A stretch of DNA of 14,240 bases from an uncultured Collinsella sp. (GCA_900550735.1 URTD01000030.1:1-14240); one strand, 5' to 3'; counted from the first letter of the stretch, positions 1-7,113 are shown. A program made the numbers and translations. Notes: generated from the letters alone by a model not told the origin.

Positions 1-990
1 CGGCCACTGCAGCACGGTACCGCTGACCTGGTCAAAACCGGGCACGCTAAACTGCGAGACCTCGGCGGCATGCATCATGGGGAACTCGTGCGCGCCGCCC
101 TGGAAGTGGTCGTGCGACAGAATCGAGCCGCCCACGATGGGCAGGTCGGCGTTGGAGCCAATAAAGTAGTGCGGGAACAGGTCGACAAAGTCGAGCAGGC
201 AGGTCAGCCCCTTGCGGTCGACGTGCATCGGACGATGCTCGGAGCTCATGGCAATGCAGTGCTCGTTAAAGTACGCGTACGGGCTGTATTGGAAGCCCCA
301 GCGCTCGCCGTCGAGCTTAATGGGGATAACGCGCAGATTCTGGCGGGCGGGATGGGCGCCGCCGTCGGCTGCAGCGGAGCGTCCGGGATAGCCCTCGTTT
401 TCGATGCAGAGCTGGCAGGCGGGATACTTCTCGCCCGTGTTTTTGGCGGCGCCGGCCGCGGCAATATCGCGCGGGTCCTTTTCGGGCTTTGACAGGTTGA
501 TGGTAATCTCGAGGTCGCCCCAGTTGGTGGGGGTGCTCCATTTGATGTTGCGCGCGATGGCGGCACGGCGCACGTAGCCGGCGTCGCAGCACAGGCCGTA
601 GAACCAGTCGGTCGCGGCGCGGGGCTCGTTGACGCCCATGCGTCCGTTGAACTCCTCGTTTACAATCGAAGGCCTTGGCATCAGCACGCCCATGATACGC
701 ATGGCGATGCGGTCGCGGCCCGATGCCGTGTCCTCGGCGGCACCGTTGACAACGGCGGCCTCGGAAAGCGCGGCAAGAGTGCCTTCAAGATCAAAGTCGG
801 GGAGTGTATCGGGGTGCAAGAGCGATAGTTTCTCAACCTGGAGCGCCCAGGCCATGTCGAGCGCCGGGCCCGTAGCACCGATGCACTCCAGAATGGTGTT
901 GTATGCCCAGATGCGATCGTCCTGTCGGATCATCGATCGATGGATGGCATACTCAATCAAGCCCTGCGCGGCCTCGCGCACATCAGTCAT
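1..990 (-). CDS. galT: Class-2 galactose-1-phosphate uridylyltransferase, partial (C-terminus off left edge)
   Basis: Reading the minus strand from ATG at 990 gives 330 codons without a stop, ending at the window edge. The product begins MTDVREAAQG and contains the nucleotide-transfer motif HDHFQ at residues 293-297, matching the HxHxQ signature of GalT; the second His (H295) would be the uridylylated nucleophile. The surrounding sequence (TNWGDLEITINLSKPEKDP, CQLCIENEGYPGR, FNEHCIAM) is that of the class-2 GalT family found in Firmicutes and Coriobacteria, not the E. coli type. The family is about 490-500 aa, so roughly a third is missing. It exchanges UMP between UDP-glucose and galactose-1-phosphate in the cytosolic Leloir pathway. 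The start overlaps the galK stop by one base (TAATG), and no good Shine-Dalgarno precedes it, so translational coupling to galK is likely. Confidence 0.93.
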   Translation of the reverse strand, partial: MTDVREAAQGLIEYAIHRSMIRQDDRIWAYNTILECIGATGPALDMAWALQVEKLSLLHPDTLPDFDLEGTLAALSEAAVVNGAAEDTASGRDRIAMRIMGVLMPRPSIVNEEFNGRMGVNEPRAATDWFYGLCCDAGYVRRAAIARNIKWSTPTNWGDLEITINLSKPEKDPRDIAAAGAAKNTGEKYPACQLCIENEGYPGRSAAADGGAHPARQNLRVIPIKLDGERWGFQYSPYAYFNEHCIAMSSEHRPMHVDRKGLTCLLDFVDLFPHYFIGSNADLPIVGGSILSHDHFQGGAHEFPMMHAAEVSQFSVPGFDQVSGTVLQWP

Positions 991-2195
991 TACAGCCATG
1001 CCGCGTAAGCCCCCTTGTCAGTAATTGCGTAGTGGCGGGCAGAGCCTTCGCCCAGCCAGCCGTTCATCTTGGTGATGAAGGCGTCGACCAGGTCGAGCGG
1101 CACGAAGGCCTGGATGGTGCCACCAAAGCCGCCGCCGTGGATGCGGACGGCGCCGCGCCCGTCAAGCACATGCTCGGCCAGTGCCAGAGCATACATCGAG
1201 GGCTGCTCGGAGCCCAGCTTGGCAACGACATTCTGCAGGTACATGGCAGAGCTGGCACCGGACTCGCGCGTCAGGACCAGGAACTGGTCGATGTCGCCGG
1301 CGTTGAGCGCTGCCCAGCGCTTGTCGACCAGGCCGTTCTCGTACCAGTAGTGAACGGCGCGCAGGCAGGCGCGGTCGCCCAGCTTGGCGCGCAGCTCGGG
1401 GAGTTTGGCGTCAAAGTCGGCAACGTTTACCTCGCATAGGCGTGCCTTGCCAAACTCGGCGGCGACGTCCTGCATCTCACGCGGAACGGCGGCGTAGTCG
1501 TCGGTGGCGGCCACGTGGTCGGCACCGACCTTAACGAGCACGAGCGCATAGCCGTGATCCTCAAAGTTGAGCTCAAGCTTCTGGGTCTTAGGCTGAGCCT
1601 GGTCCTCAAAGTCCATGTAGGCAAGGCCGCCCAGACATACGGCGGCCTGGTCCATCAGACCGCAGGGCTTGCCGTAGTAGTTGTTCTCGGTGCGCTGGCT
1701 CATCTGGGCGAGCGTGACGGGCTCAATGGCGGGCGCGCCCCAGAGCGTCTCCATGGCACGACCGTACGCGGCCTCGACGGCGGCAGAGCTGGAAAGGCCG
1801 CCGCCCGAGGGGACGGAGCAGGTGAAGGCGAAGTTGAAGCCTTTGGGCTCAACACCAAGCGCTGCGATTTCGTGGGCCATACCGCGCACGAGGCTTGCGG
1901 ACGTGCCCTTCTCGGACTCCTGAACATCTAACGTGTCGAGTGCGATTTCAAACGTGGGGTAGCCCCCGTCGGCAACGCGGACCTTGTTGGAGTCGGTTGC
2001 CACGGCGATGCCGTCGACGGCGACATCGAGCGAGCCGGCGATGACGTGGCCGCCCTCGTGGTCGGTGTGGTTGCCGCTGATCTCGGAACGGCCGGGCGCG
2101 TGCACGTAGAGCACCTGGCGGTCGCCGATGGGGCCAAACTCCTCCTCGAACAGCTTGGTGAGCGTGGCGAATGTCTTTTCGTCGGGGGTGGTCAT
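990..2195 (-). CDS. galK: Galactokinase
   Basis: 401-aa GHMP-family kinase that phosphorylates galactose to galactose-1-phosphate with ATP, the first Leloir step after mutarotation. Visible motifs are the galactokinase signature near the N-terminus (GRSEISGNHTDHEGG, residues about 35-49), the ATP-binding VPSGGGLSSSAA loop, the TENNYYGKPCGLMDQ segment with its catalytic Asp, and the C-terminal HGGGFGGTIQAF motif. I chose ATG at 2195 because AAGGAAAGGA lies just upstream. The reading frame stays open to an ATG at 2282, but those extra 29 residues run through an operator and have no RBS. Length is normal for the family. It is the first gene of a galK-galT unit whose upstream region is shared with a divergent LacI-type regulator. 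Related GHMP kinases (N-acetylgalactosamine kinase) are less likely given the galT partner. Confidence 0.95.
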   Translation of the reverse strand: MTTPDEKTFATLTKLFEEEFGPIGDRQVLYVHAPGRSEISGNHTDHEGGHVIAGSLDVAVDGIAVATDSNKVRVADGGYPTFEIALDTLDVQESEKGTSASLVRGMAHEIAALGVEPKGFNFAFTCSVPSGGGLSSSAAVEAAYGRAMETLWGAPAIEPVTLAQMSQRTENNYYGKPCGLMDQAAVCLGGLAYMDFEDQAQPKTQKLELNFEDHGYALVLVKVGADHVAATDDYAAVPREMQDVAAEFGKARLCEVNVADFDAKLPELRAKLGDRACLRAVHYWYENGLVDKRWAALNAGDIDQFLVLTRESGASSAMYLQNVVAKLGSEQPSMYALALAEHVLDGRGAVRIHGGGFGGTIQAFVPLDLVDAFITKMNGWLGEGSARHYAITDKGAYAAWL

Positions 2196-2239
2196 GGGAG
2201 TCCTTTCCTTGGCGTGCCCGGGTGGGTTTTGCGTCGTTA

Positions 2240-2253
2240 TGAGTACGTTAACA
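2240..2253 (+). promoter_or_regulatory. LacI-type operator copy 1 (galK-proximal)
   Basis: TGAGTACGTTAACA, a 14-bp half-conserved palindrome with the central CG typical of LacI-family operators (left half TGAGTA, right half TTAACA). It lies 45 bp upstream of the galK start. With four further bases (2236-2253) it is a perfect inverted copy of 2304-2321. Function is inferred from repetition, symmetry and the adjacent lacI-type gene. Confidence 0.7.
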
Positions 2254-2303
2254 ACTTGAAGCGGCATGAACCAAGTGTTCACGATACCGCACGTTACGGG
2301 CTA

Positions 2304-2317
2304 TGTTAACGTACTCA
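2304..2317 (-). promoter_or_regulatory. LacI-type operator copy 2 (mid-intergenic)
   Basis: TGTTAACGTACTCA, the exact reverse complement of copy 1. The identity extends to 18 bp (2304-2321 versus 2236-2253). The centres of copies 1 and 2 are 64 bp apart, close to six helical turns, which is compatible with DNA looping by a tetrameric or dimeric repressor. The galK promoter probably lies near this pair, but I could not identify its -35/-10 boxes with confidence. Confidence 0.7.
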
Positions 2318-2370
2318 TAACACATCGCCTGTCACTTTTTGAGAATCTGGTAATCGGTAGAAATTCAGCC

Positions 2371-2400
2371 GTGAACGGTACTGCCGTATGGACTTATAAA
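2371..2400 (+). promoter_or_regulatory. Candidate promoter of the lacI-type gene
   Basis: TATAAA at 2395-2400 is a good -10 box. GTGAAC at 2371-2376 is a weak -35 box with an 18-bp spacer. Transcription would start near 2407, placing operator copy 3 (2427-2440) just downstream, where binding would block transcription and give autoregulation. Weakly supported because the -35 is poor. Confidence 0.35.
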
Positions 2401-2426
2401 GCAGAAGAGATGCAGATAGAAAAAGT

Positions 2427-2440
2427 AGAGTACGTTAACA
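2427..2440 (+). promoter_or_regulatory. LacI-type operator copy 3 (repressor-gene proximal)
   Basis: AGAGTACGTTAACA differs from operator copy 1 at only the first base and keeps the central CG and TTAACA half. It lies about 94 bp upstream of the GTG start of the LacI-family gene and downstream of the candidate -10 box, the expected position for autorepression. Confidence 0.65.
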
Positions 2441-2533
2441 TGCGTCCGACGATAGCGGGCCTCGGCGCGGGATGTATTTCTGCCCGGGCCGGCATTCACG
2501 CTATTCAGATCTCGCAAGGGTGAAGGTGATCCT

Positions 2534-3565
2534 GTGGCAAGGCGCCCGTCCAACGATACAGGTACGCGTCCGGTCTCCATGGCCGACGTCGCCCGCGCTG
2601 CTGGCGTTTCGCAGCAGACGGTTTCGCGCGTCGCCAACGGCTTGCCCAACGTTAACGAGCAGACGCGCCAGCGCGTGCAGGCTGCTATGCAAGAGCTCGG
2701 CTTTCGTCCGAGTTATGCCGGTCGCTCGCTGCGCGACGGCCGTTACCATTCGGTCGGCCTATGCATCAACGATGTCACCAAGTTTGGCAACCTCTCAATG
2801 ATCGACGGCATCGCCAGCGCTGCTCGCGAGCATAATTGCGCCATCACGCTGGTCGAGATGTCCAAGACCGAGGAATTCTCACTTGCCGAGGCCACGCGTC
2901 GTATGGCCGCATTACCGGTGGACGGCATCATTATCGGCATGAGTCGCATGGCGCCTGATTTTGAGACGTTTGATCCACTGCCGGGCATTGGCACGGTCAT
3001 CGTTACCATGTACGCGCATCCGCGCGTGACCACGGTCGATTCCGACCATTACGGCTGCTCGCTATTGCTTATGGATCACCTGTTTGAGCTGGGGCACGAG
3101 CAGATTCGCTATATTGGCGGCCCGTCGTTCTCGGTCGACGAGCAATTTCGTCGTGCCGGTTGGCAGGATGCACTCGAGCGTAAACACATCGAGCCGGCAG
3201 AGCCGCTCGAGGGCGACTGGTCTGCCAACAGCGGTTACGAGGCTGGCAGGTACCTGGCCGAGCACGATCGCACCATGACGGCGATTTATGCGGCAAACGA
3301 CCAGATGGCAAATGGCGCGATTGCAGCGCTGCGCGATAGCGATCTGCGCGTGCCCGAGGACGTGAGCGTGGTGGGCGTCGATGATTCGCTCGATGATTTT
3401 GTGGCACACAACGAGCTCACGACCGTGCGATTCGATCTACATCAGCGCGGACGCGAGGTATTCGAGCATGCGGTTCCCGAGGCGGGTACGGCGGGCAAAA
3501 CCGTTGCCATTCGTATTCCCGGCCAGCTCATTATTCGACATAGCACGGCGATACCACGCTCATAG
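2534..3565 (+). CDS. LacI/GalR-family transcriptional repressor
   Basis: 343 aa. The N-terminal LacI helix-turn-helix (MADVARAAGVSQQTVSRVAN, residues about 16-35) is followed by a hinge helix (RQRVQAAMQELGFRPS) and a periplasmic-binding-like ligand domain with typical segments: VGLCINDVTKFGNLSMIDGI, DGIIIGMSR, TAIYAANDQMANGAI and VPEDVSVVGVDDS. The start is GTG at 2534, preceded by AAGGTG six bases upstream; an ATG start is absent at this position. Length is normal. It is divergent from galK and flanked by three copies of one LacI-like operator, so it very likely represses galK-galT and itself, with galactose or a derivative as inducer. The family and context support a GalR-like role, but the ligand cannot be read from the sequence. 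Confidence 0.92.
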   Translation: MARRPSNDTGTRPVSMADVARAAGVSQQTVSRVANGLPNVNEQTRQRVQAAMQELGFRPSYAGRSLRDGRYHSVGLCINDVTKFGNLSMIDGIASAAREHNCAITLVEMSKTEEFSLAEATRRMAALPVDGIIIGMSRMAPDFETFDPLPGIGTVIVTMYAHPRVTTVDSDHYGCSLLLMDHLFELGHEQIRYIGGPSFSVDEQFRRAGWQDALERKHIEPAEPLEGDWSANSGYEAGRYLAEHDRTMTAIYAANDQMANGAIAALRDSDLRVPEDVSVVGVDDSLDDFVAHNELTTVRFDLHQRGREVFEHAVPEAGTAGKTVAIRIPGQLIIRHSTAIPRS

Positions 3566-3648
3566 TTTGCGCAGGTAAACGGCGATTTATCGTATTTCAA
3601 TAACAATCGGTAAGGATGCCGGCAGATAACAGTTGGAATGCTGCCGAG

Positions 3649-3657
3649 TGCTATGAT
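3649..3657 (+). promoter_or_regulatory. Extended -10 promoter for the flavodiiron gene
   Basis: TGCTATGAT at 3649-3657 combines the TGn extension with a five-of-six -10 hexamer (TATGAT). The TTGGAA at 3633-3638 is only 13 bp away, so this probably works as an extended -10 promoter without a proper -35. Transcription would begin near 3664, giving a leader of about 30 nt. No terminator is visible between the lacI-type gene and this promoter, so some read-through is also possible. Confidence 0.55.
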
Positions 3658-3678
3658 AGACGGGTTATTTTGTCTATC
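3655..3678 (+). promoter_or_regulatory. Dyad overlapping -10 box and leader of the flavodiiron gene
   Basis: GATAGAC (3655-3661) and GTCTATC (3672-3678) form a perfect 7-bp inverted repeat with a 10-nt gap. It starts inside the -10 box and ends two bases before the AGGAGG ribosome site at 3680-3685. It could be a repressor operator or a small leader hairpin next to the RBS. The symmetry is observed; the function is inferred. Confidence 0.45.
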
Positions 3679-3694
3679 TAGGAGGCTTTGCCTG

Positions 3695-4855
3695 ATGGAG
3701 ATCACCAAGGATATCCGCTACGTTGGCGTCGACGATCACGACATTGACCTGTTCGAGGGCCAGTACGATGTGTCCGAGAACGGTATGGCATACAACAGCT
3801 ACGTTATCTTGGGCGAAAAGATCGCCGTCGCCGATTCGGTCGATGGTGGTTTTGTTGACGAGTGGCTCGGCAACCTCGAGGCCGCGCTCGATGGACGTAC
3901 GCCCGACTACCTGGTTATCCATCACATGGAGCCTGATCACTCTGCTGGCATCGCCGCCTTTATGGAGCGCTACCCCCAGGCACAGATAGTGGCCAGCATG
4001 GGCGCCTTCCGCATGATGGTCAACTACTTTGGCACCGACTACCCCGAGCGTAAGATGGTCGTCAAAGAGGGCGACGTGCTCGACCTGGGTGGCCACAGCC
4101 TAACGTTTATCGGCGCCCCCAACGTGCACTGGCCCGAGGTGATCTTCTCCTACGAGTCCACCGACAAGGTGCTCTTTAGTGCCGACGGCTTTGGCAAGTT
4201 CGGCGCCAACGACATCGAGGACCCGGAAGGCTGGGCTTGCGAAGCGCGCCGCTACTACTTTGGCATCGTCGGTAAGTTCGGCAAATTCGTGCAGACCGTG
4301 CTCAAGAAGGCCGCCGATCTGGATATCCAGATCATCTGTCCGCTCCATGGTCCTGTTCTTACCGAGAATCTGGGCTATTACCTCGACACCTACAACACCT
4401 GGTCGAGCTATCAGCCCGAGGACGAGGGCATCACGATTGCCTATGCGAGCGTGTACGGCCATCTGAAGGCCGCCGTTGAGGAGCTTGCATCTGCGCTCGA
4501 GGCCCGCGGCCAGAAGGTTTCCGTCTTTGACTTGGCTCGCGACGACATGGCCGAGGCCGTTGAGGATGCGTTCCGCTATGACCGTCTGGTGCTCGCCTCC
4601 ATCACCTATCAGGGCGAGATCTTCCCGTTCATGAGCACCTTTATCCACACGCTTGCCGAGCACGCCTATCAGAACCGTACGGTGGCGCTCGTTGAGGCTG
4701 GCTCCTGGGCGCCCACCGCTGCCAAGGTTATGACCAAGGAGCTCGAGGGCATGAAGGACATCACCCTGGCGCAGAACAAGGTGACCGTGCTGGGTTCGCT
4801 CAACGACGCCTCGCGCGCTCAGATCGAGGTTCTCGCCGACGAGCTGTCCAAGTAG
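3695..4855 (+). CDS. fprA: Flavodiiron protein, FprA family (A-type flavoprotein)
   Basis: 386 aa, normal length for a two-domain flavodiiron protein. The N-terminal metallo-beta-lactamase-like domain (about 1-240) carries the full diiron ligand set: H77, E79, D81 and H82 in HHMEPDHSAG, then H145 (PNVHWPE), D164 (LFSADGFG) and H218 (PLHGP). The C-terminal flavodoxin domain (about 245-386) starts with ITIAYASVYGH, the FMN phosphate loop, and continues with the usual SITYQGEIFPFM and EAGSWAPTA segments. These soluble enzymes reduce O2 to water and/or NO to N2O using FMN electrons supplied by rubredoxin or another partner, protecting anaerobes. No rubredoxin domain is fused. I chose ATG at 3695 because AGGAGG lies nine bases upstream; a longer in-frame start at 3638 precedes the promoter and is rejected. 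O2 versus NO preference cannot be told. Confidence 0.94.
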   Translation: MEITKDIRYVGVDDHDIDLFEGQYDVSENGMAYNSYVILGEKIAVADSVDGGFVDEWLGNLEAALDGRTPDYLVIHHMEPDHSAGIAAFMERYPQAQIVASMGAFRMMVNYFGTDYPERKMVVKEGDVLDLGGHSLTFIGAPNVHWPEVIFSYESTDKVLFSADGFGKFGANDIEDPEGWACEARRYYFGIVGKFGKFVQTVLKKAADLDIQIICPLHGPVLTENLGYYLDTYNTWSSYQPEDEGITIAYASVYGHLKAAVEELASALEARGQKVSVFDLARDDMAEAVEDAFRYDRLVLASITYQGEIFPFMSTFIHTLAEHAYQNRTVALVEAGSWAPTAAKVMTKELEGMKDITLAQNKVTVLGSLNDASRAQIEVLADELSK

Positions 4856-4878
4856 CGACACATTCACTTCTGATGCTC

Positions 4879-4917
4879 AACCACCACAAAGGAGACCTTT
4901 GTGGTGGTTTTTGTTTA
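4879..4917 (+). terminator. Intrinsic terminator of the flavodiiron gene
   Basis: A 12-bp perfect stem (CCACCACAAAGG at 4881-4892 with CCTTTGTGGTGG at 4896-4907), a 3-nt loop, two extra A-T pairs and a T-rich tail (TTTTTGTTTA). It begins about 25 bases after the fprA stop. The tail overlaps the stop codon of the convergent DeoR gene. On the minus strand the same stem lacks a T-tract, so it terminates mainly plus-strand transcription. Confidence 0.93.
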
Positions 4918-5718
4918 AGCGCCGGCGATGAGGAGATTTGGGCGGGCGTTGTCGACAATCTCGGCGATTGAGGTGGCGACGGCATTATCGGGGTCGCTGT
5001 CCATCACGATGGAGTCGACATCGGCAAGCTCGGCAAAGCGGTACATGCCGCGTCCGTTAACCTTGCTGGCGTCCATGAGGGCGACGCTTTGATGGGCCGC
5101 GGCGATCATAGCCGTTTTGGTCTCGGCCATCTGGGGAAAGTCGGTCGTAAAGCCGCAGCTGGGGACAAAGGCGCCGGGGCACATGACGGCCAGATCGGCA
5201 TGGACCATTTGGAGCGCCTGCATAGTGAGCGGTCCGTACAAATAACGATGGCCTTTGCGCAGCGCCCCGCCCAGCATGACGACATCGACTGAGGGCATGC
5301 TTTCGTCGATGTAATCGGCAATGGTAATGTCGGCCGTGATGACGGTGATACCGTCGCGCTGATCGAGGAGCCGGACGAACTCGAGCGCCGTGGTGCCCGA
5401 GTCGACGAGCAGCGTGTCGCCGTCATTGACGAGCTCGATGGCGCTTTGCGCGATGGCCTGCTTGGCGGCGACGTTGACATTGATGCGGCGATCCTGCGTG
5501 GAAACGGTCAGGCGTTTGTGGAGCGATACGGCACCGCCATGCGTGCGGCGCAGCTTGCCTGCTTCGGCGAGCGCGTCCAGGTCGGCGCGGGCGGTGACGG
5601 AGGACACGCCAAAGGTCTGGGCGATTTCTGCTACCTGCACCGAGGCATTATGATCGAGCATCTCCATGATGGCGGAACGACGCTCGTCGGCGAAAGCTCG
5701 GGTTGTTGCGTGGGCCAT
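4915..5718 (-). CDS. DeoR-family transcriptional repressor
   Basis: 267 aa. The N-terminal winged HTH has the DeoR signature: RRSAIMEML, then VQVAEIAQTFGVSSVTARAD, DLDALAEAGKLRRTHGGAV (residues about 13-63). The C-terminal DeoRC sensor domain binds a phosphorylated sugar in this family. It contains LLVDSGTTALEFVRLL, LGGALRKG, GAFVPSCGFT and AETKTAMIAAAHQSVALMDASK. Start ATG 5718 follows GGAG seven bases upstream. The gene is divergent from a ketose-bisphosphate aldolase across a 335-base AT-rich region and is convergent with fprA. Most likely it controls the aldolase and itself in response to a sugar phosphate, as GatR, AgaR, LacR or FruR-type DeoR proteins do. The specific ligand is not readable. 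Confidence 0.92.
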   Translation of the reverse strand: MAHATTRAFADERRSAIMEMLDHNASVQVAEIAQTFGVSSVTARADLDALAEAGKLRRTHGGAVSLHKRLTVSTQDRRINVNVAAKQAIAQSAIELVNDGDTLLVDSGTTALEFVRLLDQRDGITVITADITIADYIDESMPSVDVVMLGGALRKGHRYLYGPLTMQALQMVHADLAVMCPGAFVPSCGFTTDFPQMAETKTAMIAAAHQSVALMDASKVNGRGMYRFAELADVDSIVMDSDPDNAVATSIAEIVDNARPNLLIAGA

Positions 5719-6053
5719 ATTTGCTCCATCATCGTCTGAAATTTGCAGGAATTGTGTTGACTCTATTTTCGTTCATTTTCTTTTTGAGTAAGAAAATACC
5801 TTTCGATTACTTATCTTTTCTATAAAAGAAAGACGCTGAACGCCCAAAATTCAATATTGAACACGCCCGCTTGGCTCCAATTCCTTCCGTTTGCTTTTCA
5901 AAAACGGCCGTATTGACCTGCATGGGCTCAATATCTCGCACGTGCAAAGCCGCTGAATTTCATACAATGAGCGCAGTAAAACGCAAGGTAAAACGCCTTG
6001 TGAACAACTACGCCCGATGTCCAGATGCGGGCGAGGGAGAGGAGCAAACGCTC
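5719..6053. promoter_or_regulatory. AT-rich divergent control region, DeoR gene / aldolase
   Basis: 335 bases without a gene. 5755-5830 is strikingly AT-rich against a GC-rich background. It holds an 8-bp inverted repeat (ATTTTCTT 5775-5782 / AAGAAAAT 5790-5797) and two similar direct repeats: TTTCGTTCATTTTCTTTT at 5767-5784 and TTTCGATTACTTATCTTTT at 5801-5819, 34 bp apart. DeoR regulators commonly bind such repeated sites. Possible -10 boxes on the plus strand are TATAAA (5821-5826) and TACAAT (5963-5968), with TTGACT (5757) and TTGACC (5913) nearby but badly spaced. A 12-bp palindrome TTCAATATTGAA lies at 5850-5861, and GTAAAACGC occurs twice (5976, 5988). Promoter assignment is uncertain; a leader of 80-220 nt before the aldolase seems likely. 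Confidence 0.5.
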
Positions 6054-6911
6054 ATGGCACTTGTTACCACCGAAAAGATGCTCAAGGACGCTCAGGCCGG
6101 CCACTACGCTGTTGGCGCTTTCAACGTCGAGAACCTCGAGTTTGTTATGGCCGTTCTGGCCGCTGCCGAGGAGACCAAGTCCCCCGTCATCATGCAGACC
6201 ACCCCGGGCACCATCAAGACCGCTGGTCTGGACTACTTCTACGGCATGGTCAAGGCTGCCGCCGAGCGCGCTTCCGTGCCCGTCGCTCTGCACCTCGATC
6301 ACGGCGATGGCTATGACCGCTGCATGCAGGCTTTCCGCACGGGCTACACCTCTGTCATGATCGACGGCTCGCACGAGTCTTTCGAGGACAACATCGCTCT
6401 GACCAAGTCCGTCGCCGACGCTGGCCGCGCCATGGGCGTGCCCGTCGAGGCCGAGCTCGGTAAGGTTGGCGGCAAGGAGGACGACGGTCCCGCGGTTGAG
6501 GGCGAGAGCCCCTACACCGATCCTGCCGAGGCCAAGGAGTTCGTCGAGCGTACTGGCTGCACCTCCCTCGCTATTGGTGTTGGCACCAGCCACGGTGTGT
6601 ACACGAGCGATCCGCACATCGAGCAGTCTGTGGTCAAGGCCATCCGCGACGCCGTCGACGTGCCGCTGGTTCTGCACGGCACCTCCGGTGTGCCCGATGA
6701 GCAGGTTGCCGAGGCTGTGAAGAACGGCATCTGCAAGGTTAACTACGCTACCGAGCTGCGTCAGGCCTACACCAAGGGCTTCATGGCCTACATGGCCGAG
6801 AACCCTGCCTGCTTCGATCCCAAGAAGCCGGCCAAGGAGGGCATGCGTGAGATCACCGAGCTGGTTAAGATCCGCATGACCAACCTCAACTCTGTGGGCA
6901 AAGCAGAGTAA
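6054..6911 (+). CDS. Class II ketose-bisphosphate aldolase (tagatose- or fructose-bisphosphate)
   Basis: 285 aa, normal length for the Zn-dependent class II aldolase family. Catalytic Asp82 and zinc ligand His83 lie in LHLDHGDGYD; the other zinc ligands are His180 (VGTSHGVY) and His208 (LVLHGTSG). The EAELGKVGGKEDD loop is intact, as is the phosphate-binding NYATE segment. It cleaves a ketose-1,6-bisphosphate to DHAP and glyceraldehyde-3-phosphate in the cytosol. TTPGT at 49-53 and GTSHGVY resemble GatY/KbaY (TPGTF, GTAHGMY) more than B. subtilis FbaA (GSVHGPY). With a DeoR regulator divergent and galK/galT nearby, tagatose-bisphosphate is a real option; the glycolytic fba role is the alternative. 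Start ATG 6054 follows GGGAGAGGAG; an open TTG start at 5871 would run through the leader and is rejected. Codon use is strongly biased, suggesting high expression. Confidence 0.92.
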   Translation: MALVTTEKMLKDAQAGHYAVGAFNVENLEFVMAVLAAAEETKSPVIMQTTPGTIKTAGLDYFYGMVKAAAERASVPVALHLDHGDGYDRCMQAFRTGYTSVMIDGSHESFEDNIALTKSVADAGRAMGVPVEAELGKVGGKEDDGPAVEGESPYTDPAEAKEFVERTGCTSLAIGVGTSHGVYTSDPHIEQSVVKAIRDAVDVPLVLHGTSGVPDEQVAEAVKNGICKVNYATELRQAYTKGFMAYMAENPACFDPKKPAKEGMREITELVKIRMTNLNSVGKAE

Positions 6912-6935
6912 CAGCAAGGGTACTCTGATCCCACC

Positions 6936-7088
6936 GGACGGCTTGGGCGGGTCCCCGTACTTAGTTTCCAAAACGTCCTCGCGCATGAAGGCCCCCGTTG
7001 CCTCGCTTCTACGAAGCGTTGGCAACGGGGGCCTTCGCGCTGCGGAATGATATTGGAAACTAAGTACGGGGACCCGCCCAAGCCGTCC
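6936..7088. repeat. 153-nt three-tier nested palindrome downstream of the aldolase
   Basis: The outer arms, 6936-6971 and 7053-7088, are perfect reverse complements over 36 bases (ending GTACTTAGTTTCCAA / TTGGAAACTAAGTAC). Inside are perfect 16-bp arms, 6987-7002 and 7021-7036 (GAAGGCCCCCGTTGCC). Inside those, CGCTTC (7004-7009) pairs with GAAGCG (7013-7018) across a 3-nt loop. GCGC at 6981 and 7037 adds four pairs. The inner stem looks like a terminator but has no T-tract. The whole may act as the aldolase transcript end, or be a mobile or REP-like palindrome inserted at a terminator. No coding frame in it is credible. Confidence 0.9.
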
Positions 7089-7095
7089 TGCTCGA

Positions 7096-7113
7096 TCGCC
7101 CTTGTGGCGTTAG
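7096..7113 (+). repeat. 18-nt direct repeat, copy 1
   Basis: TCGCCCTTGTGGCGTTAG is identical to 7205-7222. Each copy contains a small hairpin (CGCC-CTTGT-GGCG). It lies just right of the nested palindrome, in the gap between the aldolase and the HAD gene. Confidence 0.8.

Noticed and set aside
4100..4867. 255-aa minus-strand ORF opposite the flavodiiron gene
   Set aside because: Antisense shadow; no family resemblance, and it runs through the fprA catalytic region.
5928..7025. 365-aa minus-strand ORF opposite the aldolase
   Set aside because: Antisense shadow of a highly codon-biased gene; the plus frame encodes a complete class II aldolase.
6987..7036. Intrinsic terminator of the aldolase
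   Set aside because: The stem is very strong but no T-tract follows on either strand, so a Rho-independent terminator is not called.
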